DNA from: Hymenobacter sp. 5317J-9
GTDB lineage: Bacteria > Bacteroidota > Bacteroidia > Cytophagales > Hymenobacteraceae
Length of the DNA stretch: 64,000 nucleotides
NCBI RefSeq assembly: GCF_022921075.1
Contig: NZ_CP095050.1
Span: forward strand, 1,736,001 to 1,800,000
Direction of reading: 5' to 3'
The translations under genes and the position numbers were made by a program. The notes beneath the pieces are model-generated. The model worked only from the letters and a program-made list of their open reading frames with translations, was not told where the DNA came from and made no database searches. This document shows positions 46,524-54,297 of the stretch, in pieces (within the stretch, counting starts at the first letter, position 1; every line of letters begins with the position of its first letter).

Positions 46524-46721
46524 TCGAATCTTCCAAGCCCAAAACCAAGTAGAAGTACCTGAATTTCATAGCAGGTATTTTTACTTTGTGCAATGGTAAG
46601 CATCAAGTTTTTAGATGGTTAACCGAATGGTTGGCTTTGTAGCCGATGTTACTTTTTCATGCAGTGGGCAGTGGGGCCACCCGCTGCCCGCCACGACCAC
46701 CCAAAGCCTGTAGCTACCGGC

Positions 46722-46729
46722 TACCTTTG
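46722..46729 (+). promoter_or_regulatory. -7 promoter element for smpB
   Basis: Perfect TACCTTTG, 130 bp before the smpB start. The resulting leader is GC-rich and would fold strongly. Confidence 0.6.
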
Positions 46730-46858
46730 CCGGCCTTTCACCCCGCTAATCAAGGCGGGGCCGTAGAAGCCCCAAGAAGCCGCACCCGGCCGCCCGTACC
46801 CGGTGGCAACTGAGCCGGGTACCCCGCTGCTGCTCCCTTCCGAACCGAACCCCGTAAA

Positions 46859-47317
46859 ATGGCCAAAGACGATAAACCTGTCATCATCAACATCAAGAAC
46901 CGCCGCGCCAGCCACGAATACACCTTCTTGGCCAAGTACGACGCGGGCGTGATGCTGCAAGGCACCGAGATAAAAAGCATCCGCGAAGGCAACGTGAACC
47001 TGACCGACGGCTACTGCACCTTCGACCACAAAGGAGACCTTTGGATTCACAGCATTCGCATCGCGCCATATTCCTTAGGTACTTACAACAACCACGACGC
47101 CATGCGCGCCCGCAAACTGCTGCTCAACAAGCGCGAGCTGAAGCAGCTGGCCGGCAAGAAAACCGACCAGGGCCTGACCATCATTCCCCTGCGCCTGTTC
47201 GTGACGGACCGCGGCTTTGCCAAAATCGAAATTGCCCTCGCCCAGGGCAAAAAGCTATTTGATAAGCGCAACGACCTCAAAGAGAAAGCCCAAAAGCGCG
47301 ACATGGAACGCATGTAA
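46859..47317 (+). CDS. smpB: SsrA-binding protein
   Basis: Binds tmRNA and brings it to stalled ribosomes for trans-translation. The protein is 152 aa with all the family blocks: NRRASHEYTFLAKYDAGVML, QGTEIKSIREGNVNLTDGYC, HSIRIAPYSLGTYNNHD, RKLLLNKRELKQLAGK and the basic C-terminal tail DKRNDLKEKAQKRDMERM that enters the ribosomal A-site path. It is monocistronic with a palindrome right after the stop. The tmRNA gene (ssrA) is not in this window. Confidence 0.97.
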   Translation: MAKDDKPVIINIKNRRASHEYTFLAKYDAGVMLQGTEIKSIREGNVNLTDGYCTFDHKGDLWIHSIRIAPYSLGTYNNHDAMRARKLLLNKRELKQLAGKKTDQGLTIIPLRLFVTDRGFAKIEIALAQGKKLFDKRNDLKEKAQKRDMERM

Positions 47318-47318
47318 T

Positions 47319-47410
47319 CAATGGGTGAATGGGTGAATGAGCGAATGAGTGAATGCTTTGCTGCCGTTCTTTGCATTCACCCATTCACCCATTCACCCAT
47401 TCACCCATTG
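47319..47410. repeat. palindrome of GGGTGAAT words after smpB
   Basis: Arms 47319-47355 and 47373-47410 are near-perfect reverse complements, each a tandem of the 8-bp word ATGGGTGA or variants, around a 17-bp loop. It begins 2 bp after the smpB stop and ends on the TTG start codon of the next gene. Confidence 0.85.
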
Positions 47411-48199
47411 AATCCCGGCATCTGCGCCTTGAGCGCCGTCCCCGTCCGCGCCGAGCCCAACGACCGGGCCGAACTCGTTACCCAGCTGCTGTTTGGCGAG
47501 TGCTACCAGATTTTGGTCACGCAGGGAAGCTGGCTGCAAATCCAGCTGGCAGCCGACGATTATGTGGGCTGGATGGATTTCAAGCAGCACACACCCGTGT
47601 CGCCCGAGTACTACGCCGCCTGGTGCGCCCAGGACCACCCCCGCGCCCTCGACGTGGTGCAGGCCGTGAGCGACGCCACCACCAAGATTCCGCTCACGCT
47701 GGGCTGCCGGCTGCCGTTTTTCGACGGCATGAACGTGCGCATTGGCGAGCGCAACTATTTCTTCAACGGCACGGCCACCAACCCCACCGCCGCGCCCGAC
47801 CCAGCCCGCCAAGCCGCCCTGTTGCGCAAAACGGCCCTCATGTACCTGAAAGCGCCCTACGTGTGGGGCGGCAAAAGCGTCTTCGGCCTCGACTGCTCCG
47901 GCCTGTGCCAGCAGCTCTACGGCCTGGTGGGCATCCAGCTCCCGCGCGACGCCCGCCAGCAGATTGACCACGGTCGCCAGGTGCACTTCGTGACGCAGGC
48001 CCGCCCCGGCGACCTCGCCTTTTTCGACAACGCCGAAGGCCGCATCGTGCACGTGGGCATGGTGCTCGACGAAGGCCAGATTCTGCACGCGCACGGCGAA
48101 GTCCGCATCGACCCGCTCGACCACAACGGCATCTTTAACCGCGACCGGCAGAAGTATTCGCACAAGCTGCGCCTCATCAAGCGCCTGCTGCCGGAGTAG
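47408..48199 (+). CDS. C40 family (NlpC/P60) cell-wall peptidase with SH3-like domain
   Basis: A 263-aa peptidoglycan endopeptidase-type protein. The N-terminal part (GICALSAVPVRAEPNDRAEL, LFGECYQILVTQGSWLQIQL, VGWMDFKQH) is a bacterial SH3-like domain. The C-terminal NlpC/P60 domain (about 145-260) has the catalytic Cys in FGLDCSGLCQQLYGL, then His in IVHVGMVLDEGQILHAHGEV. I placed the start at TTG 47408 (protein starts LNPGICALSAVPV) because related proteins begin at this point; an ATG at 47321 would translate the palindrome. No clear signal peptide, as in most of this subfamily. Confidence 0.88.
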   Translation: MNPGICALSAVPVRAEPNDRAELVTQLLFGECYQILVTQGSWLQIQLAADDYVGWMDFKQHTPVSPEYYAAWCAQDHPRALDVVQAVSDATTKIPLTLGCRLPFFDGMNVRIGERNYFFNGTATNPTAAPDPARQAALLRKTALMYLKAPYVWGGKSVFGLDCSGLCQQLYGLVGIQLPRDARQQIDHGRQVHFVTQARPGDLAFFDNAEGRIVHVGMVLDEGQILHAHGEVRIDPLDHNGIFNRDRQKYSHKLRLIKRLLPE

Positions 48200-48225
48200 G
48201 GGAGGAGACTAAAAAAGACCGAAAG

Positions 48226-48336
48226 GAACGTCATGCCGAGCGTAGCTGAGGCATCTCGCGTGCAGCCGTAATCCATATGTACAGGATTTCCTGCCCCGCG
48301 CGAGGTGCCTCGGCTGCGCTCGGCATGACGTTCTCC
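48226..48336. repeat. palindromic intergenic element, GTCATGC(T/C)GAGC family
   Basis: Arms at about 48226-48262 and 48299-48336, imperfect, loop of about 36 bp. The arm sequence GTCATGCCGAGCGTAGCTGA is related to the element at 13635 and to the single arm at 63848. Confidence 0.8.
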
Positions 48337-48432
48337 GTAAGCTTTATGCGGCACTGAACTTAACCCTTTCACGCTTGTTTATCTGCTTGGAAACCGCTAG
48401 CTTTCGGCGGGTTATCCGAGCCCCAAGCGTGT

Positions 48433-48927
48433 ATGGACCAAAAAGTGTTAGTGCTGAATGGCGACTATACCGCCATTACCCTGTGCAGCGTACAGAAAGC
48501 GTTTGTGCTCCTGTTTCTCGACAAGGCGGAGATGGTGGCCAAGTCGGACCACGGCACCCTGCGCACCATTTCGCAGTCGTTCCCCAAGCCCAGCATCATT
48601 CGCTTGCAGCGCTACGTGCGCGTGCCCTACAAAGGCATTGCCCTCAGCCGCCACAACATCTTCAAGCGCGACCATTTTGAGTGCCAGTACTGCGGCTCGA
48701 CCAAAAACCTGACGCTCGACCACGTGGTGCCGCGCTCCCGCGGCGGCGAATCGTCGTGGACCAACCTGCTCACGGCCTGCGCCCGCTGCAACCACGCCAA
48801 AGGCCACCACACGCCCAACGAGGCCGGTTTGACCATCCGGCAGCAGCCCAAAAAGCCCACGCTGGCCGGCTTTCTCAAGCTCTCGGCGGGCACCATCGAC
48901 CAAACTTGGCACGCGTACCTGAATTAA
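48433..48927 (+). CDS. HNH endonuclease
   Basis: A 164-aa stand-alone HNH protein of a type common in Bacteroidota. The N-terminal third (MDQKVLVLNGDYTAITLCSV, LQRYVRVPYK) is conserved in this group. The nuclease core follows at about 80-128: HNIFKRDHFECQYCGSTKNL with the first CxxC, LTLDHVVPRSRGGESSWTNL with the metal-binding Asp-His, and ACARCNHAKGHHTP with the second CxxC. All metal and active-site residues are there. Its cellular role is unknown; it is not next to a restriction or toxin-immunity system. Confidence 0.9.
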   Translation: MDQKVLVLNGDYTAITLCSVQKAFVLLFLDKAEMVAKSDHGTLRTISQSFPKPSIIRLQRYVRVPYKGIALSRHNIFKRDHFECQYCGSTKNLTLDHVVPRSRGGESSWTNLLTACARCNHAKGHHTPNEAGLTIRQQPKKPTLAGFLKLSAGTIDQTWHAYLN

Positions 48928-48954
48928 GTTTGGCCGTATAGGGTTAGGAAAGGG

Positions 48955-48962
48955 TACCTTTG
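48955..48962 (+). promoter_or_regulatory. -7 promoter element for the desaturase
   Basis: Perfect TACCTTTG, 26 bp before the desaturase ATG, with TTTG 22 bp further upstream at 48929-48932, a full Bacteroidota-type promoter. Confidence 0.65.
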
Positions 48963-48988
48963 AGTGTATCCCACCCCTAACCCTGCCT

Positions 48989-50055
48989 ATGGCCCTCCCT
49001 CGCTTCGCCGCCACCCGCTCGTTTCATACCGAGCTTAAAACCCGCATAAATCACTATTTCGAGGAATCGGGGCAGCGAATGACCGGGGACTTTAGTCTGC
49101 TTTTCAAAGGGGTGCTGCTGGTAAGCCTGATGGTTGGCCTCTACGTGCATTTGGTGTTTTTCACGCCGGCCTGGGGCTGGGCCCTGCTCGAATGCGCGCT
49201 GCTGGGCTGCGTCATTGCCGCCATCGGTTTCAACGTGATGCACGACGGCGCCCACGGCAGTTTCTCGCGCTTTCCCTGGGTGAACAAGCTGGCGGCCTAC
49301 ACGCTGGGCGTGCTCGGCGGGAGTCCCTACATGTGGAATTCCAAGCACAACCTCATCCACCACACCTACACCAACATTGAGGGCCACGACGACGACATCA
49401 ACATCCAACCCTGGATGCGCATGGCCGCCGAGCAGCCCAAGCACGCCCTGCACCGCTACCAGCACTTCTATTTCTGGGCGCTGTACTGCATGCTCTACAT
49501 CTCCTGGATTTTCGTGATGGATTACCAGAAGTATTTCACCCGTCAAATCGGCGCCATCGGCCTCAAGCCCATGAATGCCGGCGAGCACGTGAGCTTCTGG
49601 GCTTCAAAGCGGTGAACCTGGTGCTGTACGTAGGGCTGCCCATTTACCTGGTGGGTTTCCTGCCCTGGCTCACCGGTTTCCTGGTGAGTACGGCCGTGGC
49701 CGGTTTCGTGCTGAGCATGGTGTTCCAGCTGGCCCACACCGTGGAGGATGCCGCCTTCCCCGTGCCCTGCGCCATCACGAGCAAGCTCGAAGACGAGTGG
49801 GCCATTCACCAGGTGCGCACCACCGCCAACTTTGCCACCGACAACAAGCTGGTGAGCTGGCTGGTAGGCGGCCTCAATTTTCAGATTGAGCACCACCTCT
49901 TCCCGAAGATTTCGCACGTGCACTACCCCGCCATCAGCAAGATTGTGCAGCAGGTGTGCGCCGAATTCGACATCACCTACAACAACTACAAGCACACCCG
50001 CTCGGCCATTGCTTCCCACGTCGGCTTTCTCCGGCAGATGGGCCGCACAGCTTAG
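48989..50055 (+). pseudogene. fatty acid (acyl-CoA/acyl-lipid) desaturase, frameshifted
   Basis: Membrane di-iron desaturase of the front-end type. The first frame (48989-49615) carries two histidine boxes: NVMHDGAHGSFSRFP and KHNLIHHTYTNIEGHDDDIN. It then loses the frame at HVSFW and stops as ASKR. The second frame (from about 49602, ending 50055) resumes at GFKAVNLVLYVGLPIYLVGF and holds the third box QIEHHLFPKISHVHYP. One added G at 49599-49601 restores a 355-aa protein with all three boxes and normal length, so either the gene was broken very recently or the base is a sequencing error. It has its own promoter and shares a bidirectional terminator with the hydrolase opposite. Confidence 0.88.
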
Positions 50056-50073
50056 TTCGTGGTTTGGAAAACC

Positions 50074-50107
50074 AAAAAGCCCCGGCGCGTTAGCGCCGGG
50101 GCTTTTT
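50074..50107. terminator. bidirectional Rho-independent terminator
   Basis: Perfect 15-bp stem (50074-50088 with 50093-50107), 4-base loop, A-run before and T-run after. Ends the desaturase transcript and, on the other strand, the alpha/beta hydrolase. Confidence 0.92.
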
Positions 50108-50126
50108 TATTGTCAGCAGGTGGTGA

Positions 50127-50963
50127 CTACCGCCCCACAAACGACAGCAAGTCCGTCGTGAGCTGGTCCTTATCGGTGAAGAATAAGCCGTGCGGCGCAC
50201 CCTTGTACACCTTCAGCTCGGCCTGCGGAATCATCTTGGCCGTGCGCTCGCCGCTGGCCTCGAAGGGCACCGTGGCGTCGGCGTCGCCGTGAATCACCAG
50301 CGTCGGCACTTTGATTTCGGCCAGGTCGGCTCGGAAGTCGGTGCTGGAGAAAGCGACGGCGCAGTCGCGCGTGGCATTCGGTGCCGCCAGCGAGGCCACC
50401 GTGAAATTCCAGTCCAGCACGGCCTGGCTCACCGGATGGCTAATCATGCCCACGCCGTAGAAGCTCTTGGCGAACGTTTGCAGGAAATCGAACCGGTCCT
50501 TCTTCATGCCGTCCATCATACCATCGAACACCTTTTGGGGCACGCCCTCGGGGTTGTTATCGGTTTTGAGCATGAACGGCGTCACGGCCCCCACAAACGC
50601 CACGCGGGCAATGCGGGCGTCGCCGTAAGTGCCGATGTAACGGGCAATTTCGCCGCCGCCCATCGAAAATCCCACCAGCGTTACCTGGTTCAGGTCCAGT
50701 TCTTCGAGCAGGGCGTTGAGGTCGGCCGCGAGGGTGTCGTAGTCGTAGCCCGTCCAGGGGCGCGAGGAGCGGCCGAACCCGCGCCGGTCGTAGGCAATGA
50801 CGCGCATGCCGGCTTTGGCCAGCGCAATGGCCTGGTGCTCCCACATGGTGTGGTCGAGCGGCCAGCCGTGGATGAGCACCACCGGGGCGCCCTGCCCCCA
50901 GTCTTCGTAGAAAATATTAACCGGATGCCCGGTCGTGTCGTTGCCTGCTTTGATATAAGCCAT
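50127..50963 (-). CDS. alpha/beta hydrolase, non-heme chloroperoxidase/arylesterase type
   Basis: A 278-aa cytoplasmic hydrolase. From MAYIKAGNDTTGHPVNIFYE it follows the chloroperoxidase/esterase branch: IHGWPLDHTMWE (oxyanion hole), DRRGFGRSSRPWTGYDYDTL, the nucleophile elbow GFSMGGGEIARYIG (Ser100), the acid in LVIHGDADATVPFE and the His in KGAPHGLFFTDKDQL. Members act on small esters and in vitro show cofactor-free perhydrolase/haloperoxidase activity. The in-frame extension of 33 codons upstream overlaps a divergent gene and is not conserved in character, so it is excluded. Confidence 0.93.
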   Translation of the reverse strand: MAYIKAGNDTTGHPVNIFYEDWGQGAPVVLIHGWPLDHTMWEHQAIALAKAGMRVIAYDRRGFGRSSRPWTGYDYDTLAADLNALLEELDLNQVTLVGFSMGGGEIARYIGTYGDARIARVAFVGAVTPFMLKTDNNPEGVPQKVFDGMMDGMKKDRFDFLQTFAKSFYGVGMISHPVSQAVLDWNFTVASLAAPNATRDCAVAFSSTDFRADLAEIKVPTLVIHGDADATVPFEASGERTAKMIPQAELKVYKGAPHGLFFTDKDQLTTDLLSFVGR

Positions 50964-51107
50964 GCGTGAAAGAGGTTTTGAGTGCGTTGATACTCTTTCC
51001 TTACGGGCGTGGCGTTGTGCGGGGTTTGGCGGCGTAGTGTTAAGATTGTGACAATTGACCATAGTGAACTTCCCCGAACATTAGCTGCTCAGATTAACTT
51101 GCAGTCT

Positions 51108-51671
51108 ATGAAGATACTACTCATTGTCGCCGCGCTTCTTTGCAGCACTGCACCGGCCTTTTGCCAAGCCAGTTGGACTTACCACGTTGGCTTTGTGCTG
51201 AATGATAAGAATGGTCAACCGTTACGCGATGATGATTTAAAATCAGGGGCGTACAATGTTTTTGTTTGTGGGGGTGGTTCTGATTCAGGCGCTCGCACGC
51301 TGGATTATGCTGCTTCACTAGGAATATTCTATGCAACGGGTGGCGCTATAGCAACAGTCGTATCTATAGGTTTAATTAATGGCAGGGATACAACAATTGT
51401 CTCGTTGCCTGTTGGTTCCGAGCGTTTCATTTTGACTACTTGGCCCACCACGACCGGCAAATATGTAATCAATCGAACAGGCATTTATGAAGTGGAAATG
51501 TCAAAAGCTCGAATGATGTATCCTACTTGGTTGGACGGAAATGATACCGCCCTCTACTCTTTGGCCATTTTAGATTGGGGTAAATACCGTTTTAATCAAG
51601 CCGACGCTATTCGATATTCTTGGAAGCAATTTTTTAAACATAGCAAGCCCTTGAAACCGCTTGTTCATTAA
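51108..51671 (+). CDS. secreted protein of unknown function, AT-richer than surroundings
   Basis: A 187-aa protein with signal peptide MKILLIVAALLCSTAPAFCQ. The body (WTYHVGFVLNDKNGQPLRDD, NGRDTTIVSLPVGSERFILT, GKYVINRTGIYEVEMSKARM) looks beta-rich with one hydrophobic stretch (GIFYATGGAIATVVSIGLIN) and ends in a basic segment. I know no family. The ATG at 51108 was chosen for the signal peptide; the frame is open from 51009. By eye the gene is well below 50% GC with T-rich third positions, while both neighbours are well above 60%, so it was probably acquired from elsewhere. No terminator follows. Confidence 0.75.
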   Translation: MKILLIVAALLCSTAPAFCQASWTYHVGFVLNDKNGQPLRDDDLKSGAYNVFVCGGGSDSGARTLDYAASLGIFYATGGAIATVVSIGLINGRDTTIVSLPVGSERFILTTWPTTTGKYVINRTGIYEVEMSKARMMYPTWLDGNDTALYSLAILDWGKYRFNQADAIRYSWKQFFKHSKPLKPLVH

Positions 51672-51717
51672 CAAAACTACTTAACCTACCAAACTAGCAA
51701 AACTGTCTGAAAACCCG

Positions 51718-51725
51718 TACCTTTG
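51718..51725 (+). promoter_or_regulatory. -7 promoter element for rpsA
   Basis: Perfect TACCTTTG. Transcription from here gives a leader of about 110 nt before the rpsA ATG. Confidence 0.7.
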
Positions 51726-51726
51726 C

Positions 51727-51838
51727 GGCCCCGCCAGGGTGGCGGGCCTTGCCAAATCATCGGCGAGTGCATCAAACCAATTGCGCGGAGGCCCGGGCTT
51801 CGGCCGCCGCGTGTAGCAACAGAAGCCCACAAGCTATT
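51727..51838 (+). promoter_or_regulatory. structured 5' leader of rpsA
   Basis: About 110 nt with two GC-rich hairpins: near 51728-51748 (CCCCGCCAGGGTGGCGGG) and 51784-51812 (around GGCCCGGGCTTCGGCC). Ribosomal protein genes are often autoregulated through such leaders; whether this one binds S1 is inference. Confidence 0.35.
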
Positions 51839-53944
51839 ATGGCAGAATTAGTTGACGATTTCGATTGGGACAATGTTGGAGCCACCGGCTTCGGCGGTAA
51901 CTATTCGGCAGACCAGCGTGCTGAGATGGAGAAAATGTACGGCGACACGCTGACGACCGTACAGGAAGAAGAAGTAGTGAAGGGCACCGTGGTAGGCATC
52001 ACCGACCGCGACGTTATCCTGAACATCGGCTTCAAATCGGACGGCCTGGTGTCCATCACTGAATTCCGCGACCTGCCCGACCTGAAAATCGGTGACGAGG
52101 TAGAGGTGTTCATCGAAGACCAGGAAGATGCCAACGGCCAGCTCATCCTGAGCCGCAAGAAAGCAAAAATCAAGCAGGCCTGGAAGGCCATTTACGATGC
52201 CCTCGAGCTGGATACCATCCTCGAAGGCGTGGTGAAGCGCCGCACCAAAGGCGGCCTCATCATGGAGCTCGACGGCGTGGAAGCCTTCCTGCCCGGCTCG
52301 CAAATCGATGTGAAGCCCATCCGCGACTTCGACATCTACGTGGGCCGTCGCATGGAAGTGAAAGTGGTGAAAATCAACTCCGCTTTCGACAACGTCGTGG
52401 TTTCGCACAAAGTACTCATCGAGAAAGACCTCGAGAAGCAGCGTGAGGCCATCCTGAACAACCTTGAGAAAGGTCAGATTCTGGAAGGCAACATCAAGAA
52501 CATGACCAACTTCGGCGTGTTCATCGACCTCGGCGGTGTCGACGGTCTGCTGCACATCACGGACATCTCGTGGGGCCGCATCGCTCACCCGAGCGAAGTA
52601 CTGACCCTGGACCAGAAACTGAACATCGTGGTGCTGGACTTCGACGAAGCCAAGAAGCGCATCAGCCTCGGTCTGAAGCAGCTGACGCCCCACCCGTGGG
52701 ATTCGCTGCCGGCCGACCTGCAGCCGGGTTCGAAAGTATCGGGCCGCATCGTGAACGTGGCCGACTACGGCGCTTTCATGGAAGTGGTACCAGGCGTAGA
52801 AGGCCTCATCCACGTGTCGGAAATGAGCTGGAGCCAGCACCTGCGCAACCCGCAGGACTTCATCAAGCAGGGCGACACGGTAGAAGCGCAGATTCTGACG
52901 CTCGACCGCGAAGACCGCAAGATGAGCCTCGGCATCAAGCAACTGACCGAAGACCCGTGGACCCGTGGCGACTTCGCCTCGACCTACGCCGTGGGCACCA
53001 AGCACAGCGGCACCGTGCGCAACCTGACCAACTTCGGCCTGTTCGTTGAACTGGAAGAGGGTGTGGACGGCCTCGTACACGTGTCGGACCTGAGCTGGAC
53101 CAAGAAAATCAAGCACCCCTCCGAAATGGTGAAGGTGGGCGACAAGCTCGACGTAGTGGTACTGGAGCTGGACCTGGGCGCCCGTCGCCTGGCCCTGGGC
53201 CACAAGCAGCTGGAAGAAAACCCCTGGGATACTTTCCAGACGGTGTTCACCCCCGGCTCGGTGCACAAGGCTACCATCACCGAGAAGTCGGAGCGTGGCG
53301 CGGTACTCGAACTGCCGTACGGCATCGAGGGCTTCGCTTACCCCAAGTCTTTGGTGAAAGAGGATGGCTCGAACGCTGAGAACGGCGAGTCGCTCGACTT
53401 CCGCGTAACGGAGTTCTCGAAGGACGACCGCCGTATTGTGCTCTCGCACACGGCTGTGTTCAACAAGGAAGCCGCCGCTGAGGACGACAGCCGCAACGCC
53501 AAGTTCAAGAAGAAGACCAACACCAAGGCTGGCGACACCCAGGGTGAAGGCAAAATCAGCGACCTGAAGAAGACCGAAGAGAAGTCGACCCTCGGCGACC
53601 TTGACGCGCTGAGCGCCCTGCGCGACCAGATGATGGGCAACGAGCGCAAGGCTGGTGAGCAGAAGCTCGCCGCCGCTGCCAAGGCTCCGAAAGCTGCCAA
53701 GGCTGAGGAAGCTCCCGCCGCTGAGGCTCCTGCCGCTGAAGAAGGTGGCCTGCTGGCCGGCATCGCCGGTGCTGCTTCGGCTGCCCTCGACACGGTGAAG
53801 CACGCCGCTTCGGACGCTGTGGACGCCGTGACGCACTCGGATGCCTTCGCTAAGGCTTCGGAAGTGGCTGGCGACCTGGCCGACAAAGCCAAAGACCTCC
53901 TTGCTGGCGACGCCGACAAGAAGGAAGACGAGACCAACGCTTAG
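51839..53944 (+). CDS. rpsA: 30S ribosomal protein S1
   Basis: Binds mRNA on the small subunit and helps start translation, which matters in Bacteroidota where Shine-Dalgarno sites are weak. 701 aa from MAELVDDFDWDNVGATGFGG. Six S1 (OB-fold) domains can be read in order, starting near EVVKGTVVGITDRDVILNIG, TILEGVVKRRTKGGLIMELD, QILEGNIKNMTNFGVFIDLG, SKVSGRIVNVADYGAFMEVV, TKHSGTVRNLTNFGLFVELE and the divergent SVHKATITEKSERGAVLELP. A tail of about 110 residues rich in Ala, Lys and Glu (KAPKAAKAEEAPAAEAPAAE) follows and is not part of the core family. The frame is open 30 codons upstream, but the ATG after the leader fits the family. Confidence 0.97.
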   Translation: MAELVDDFDWDNVGATGFGGNYSADQRAEMEKMYGDTLTTVQEEEVVKGTVVGITDRDVILNIGFKSDGLVSITEFRDLPDLKIGDEVEVFIEDQEDANGQLILSRKKAKIKQAWKAIYDALELDTILEGVVKRRTKGGLIMELDGVEAFLPGSQIDVKPIRDFDIYVGRRMEVKVVKINSAFDNVVVSHKVLIEKDLEKQREAILNNLEKGQILEGNIKNMTNFGVFIDLGGVDGLLHITDISWGRIAHPSEVLTLDQKLNIVVLDFDEAKKRISLGLKQLTPHPWDSLPADLQPGSKVSGRIVNVADYGAFMEVVPGVEGLIHVSEMSWSQHLRNPQDFIKQGDTVEAQILTLDREDRKMSLGIKQLTEDPWTRGDFASTYAVGTKHSGTVRNLTNFGLFVELEEGVDGLVHVSDLSWTKKIKHPSEMVKVGDKLDVVVLELDLGARRLALGHKQLEENPWDTFQTVFTPGSVHKATITEKSERGAVLELPYGIEGFAYPKSLVKEDGSNAENGESLDFRVTEFSKDDRRIVLSHTAVFNKEAAAEDDSRNAKFKKKTNTKAGDTQGEGKISDLKKTEEKSTLGDLDALSALRDQMMGNERKAGEQKLAAAAKAPKAAKAEEAPAAEAPAAEEGGLLAGIAGAASAALDTVKHAASDAVDAVTHSDAFAKASEVAGDLADKAKDLLAGDADKKEDETNA

Positions 53945-53963
53945 TGCTTGATTTCGAGTGACG

Positions 53964-53995
53964 AAAAAGCCCCGGCCGCAACGCCGGGGCTTTTT
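53964..53995 (+). terminator. terminator of rpsA
   Basis: Stem of 13 bp (53964-53976 with 53983-53995) followed by seven Ts, 20 bp after the rpsA stop. Confidence 0.92.
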
Positions 53996-54031
53996 TTATG
54001 CGTTGGCCTTGCCCACGCCAACCCGGCTGCC

Positions 54032-54039
54032 TACCTTTG
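54032..54039 (+). promoter_or_regulatory. -7 promoter element for tRNA-Cys
   Basis: Perfect TACCTTTG, 20 bp before the first base of the tRNA. Confidence 0.65.
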
Positions 54040-54059
54040 CGCTCCCAAAAGCCCACAAC

Positions 54060-54133
54060 GGTGACGTGACCGAGTGGCTAGGTAGAGGTCTGCAAAACCT
54101 CCTACAGCGGTTCGAATCCGCTCGTCACCTCCA
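54060..54133 (+). tRNA. tRNA-Cys (GCA)
   Basis: Cloverleaf drawn by hand: 7-bp acceptor stem GGTGACG (54060-54066) with CGTCACC (54123-54129), anticodon stem and loop in GAGGTCTGCAAAACCTC with anticodon GCA, T-arm GCGGTTCGAATCCGC. The CCA end is encoded (54131-54133). It has its own promoter upstream and terminator downstream. Confidence 0.95.
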
Positions 54134-54143
54134 ATCATTTGTG

Positions 54144-54181
54144 AAAAAGCCCCGTTTGCCCCCAGGCATCCGGGGCTTTTT
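54144..54181 (+). terminator. terminator after tRNA-Cys
   Basis: AAAAAGCCCCG (54144-54154) pairs with CGGGGCTTTTT (54171-54181), 10 bp beyond the tRNA. Confidence 0.85.
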
Positions 54182-54297
54182 CGTTGGGGCTGCCCAAACT
54201 TCGAATTTTAGGGCGCCTTGTGCCTACATTACACAGCCAAGCGGCCTTTTGGGCCGTATTCGTGGCAAAACTGTTCTTTTCCCACCCCACCACCTTT

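Larger units (their letters stand above)
46395..46858. other. divergent regulatory region between the 17-kb unit and smpB
   Basis: 464 bp with no supported gene. It holds one good promoter motif for each direction (46516-46523 minus, 46722-46729 plus) and two GC-rich hairpins in the smpB leader: 46741-46760 and about 46797-46826. I looked here for tmRNA and did not find it. Confidence 0.6.

Noticed and set aside
46640-46858. tmRNA (ssrA) next to smpB
   Set aside because: No tRNA-like ends or tag reading frame. The hairpins are in the smpB leader.
49590-49615. Programmed frameshift or TGA read-through in the desaturase
   Set aside because: No slippery heptamer or downstream structure is visible, and other desaturases of this family are single-frame. 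A lost G is simpler.
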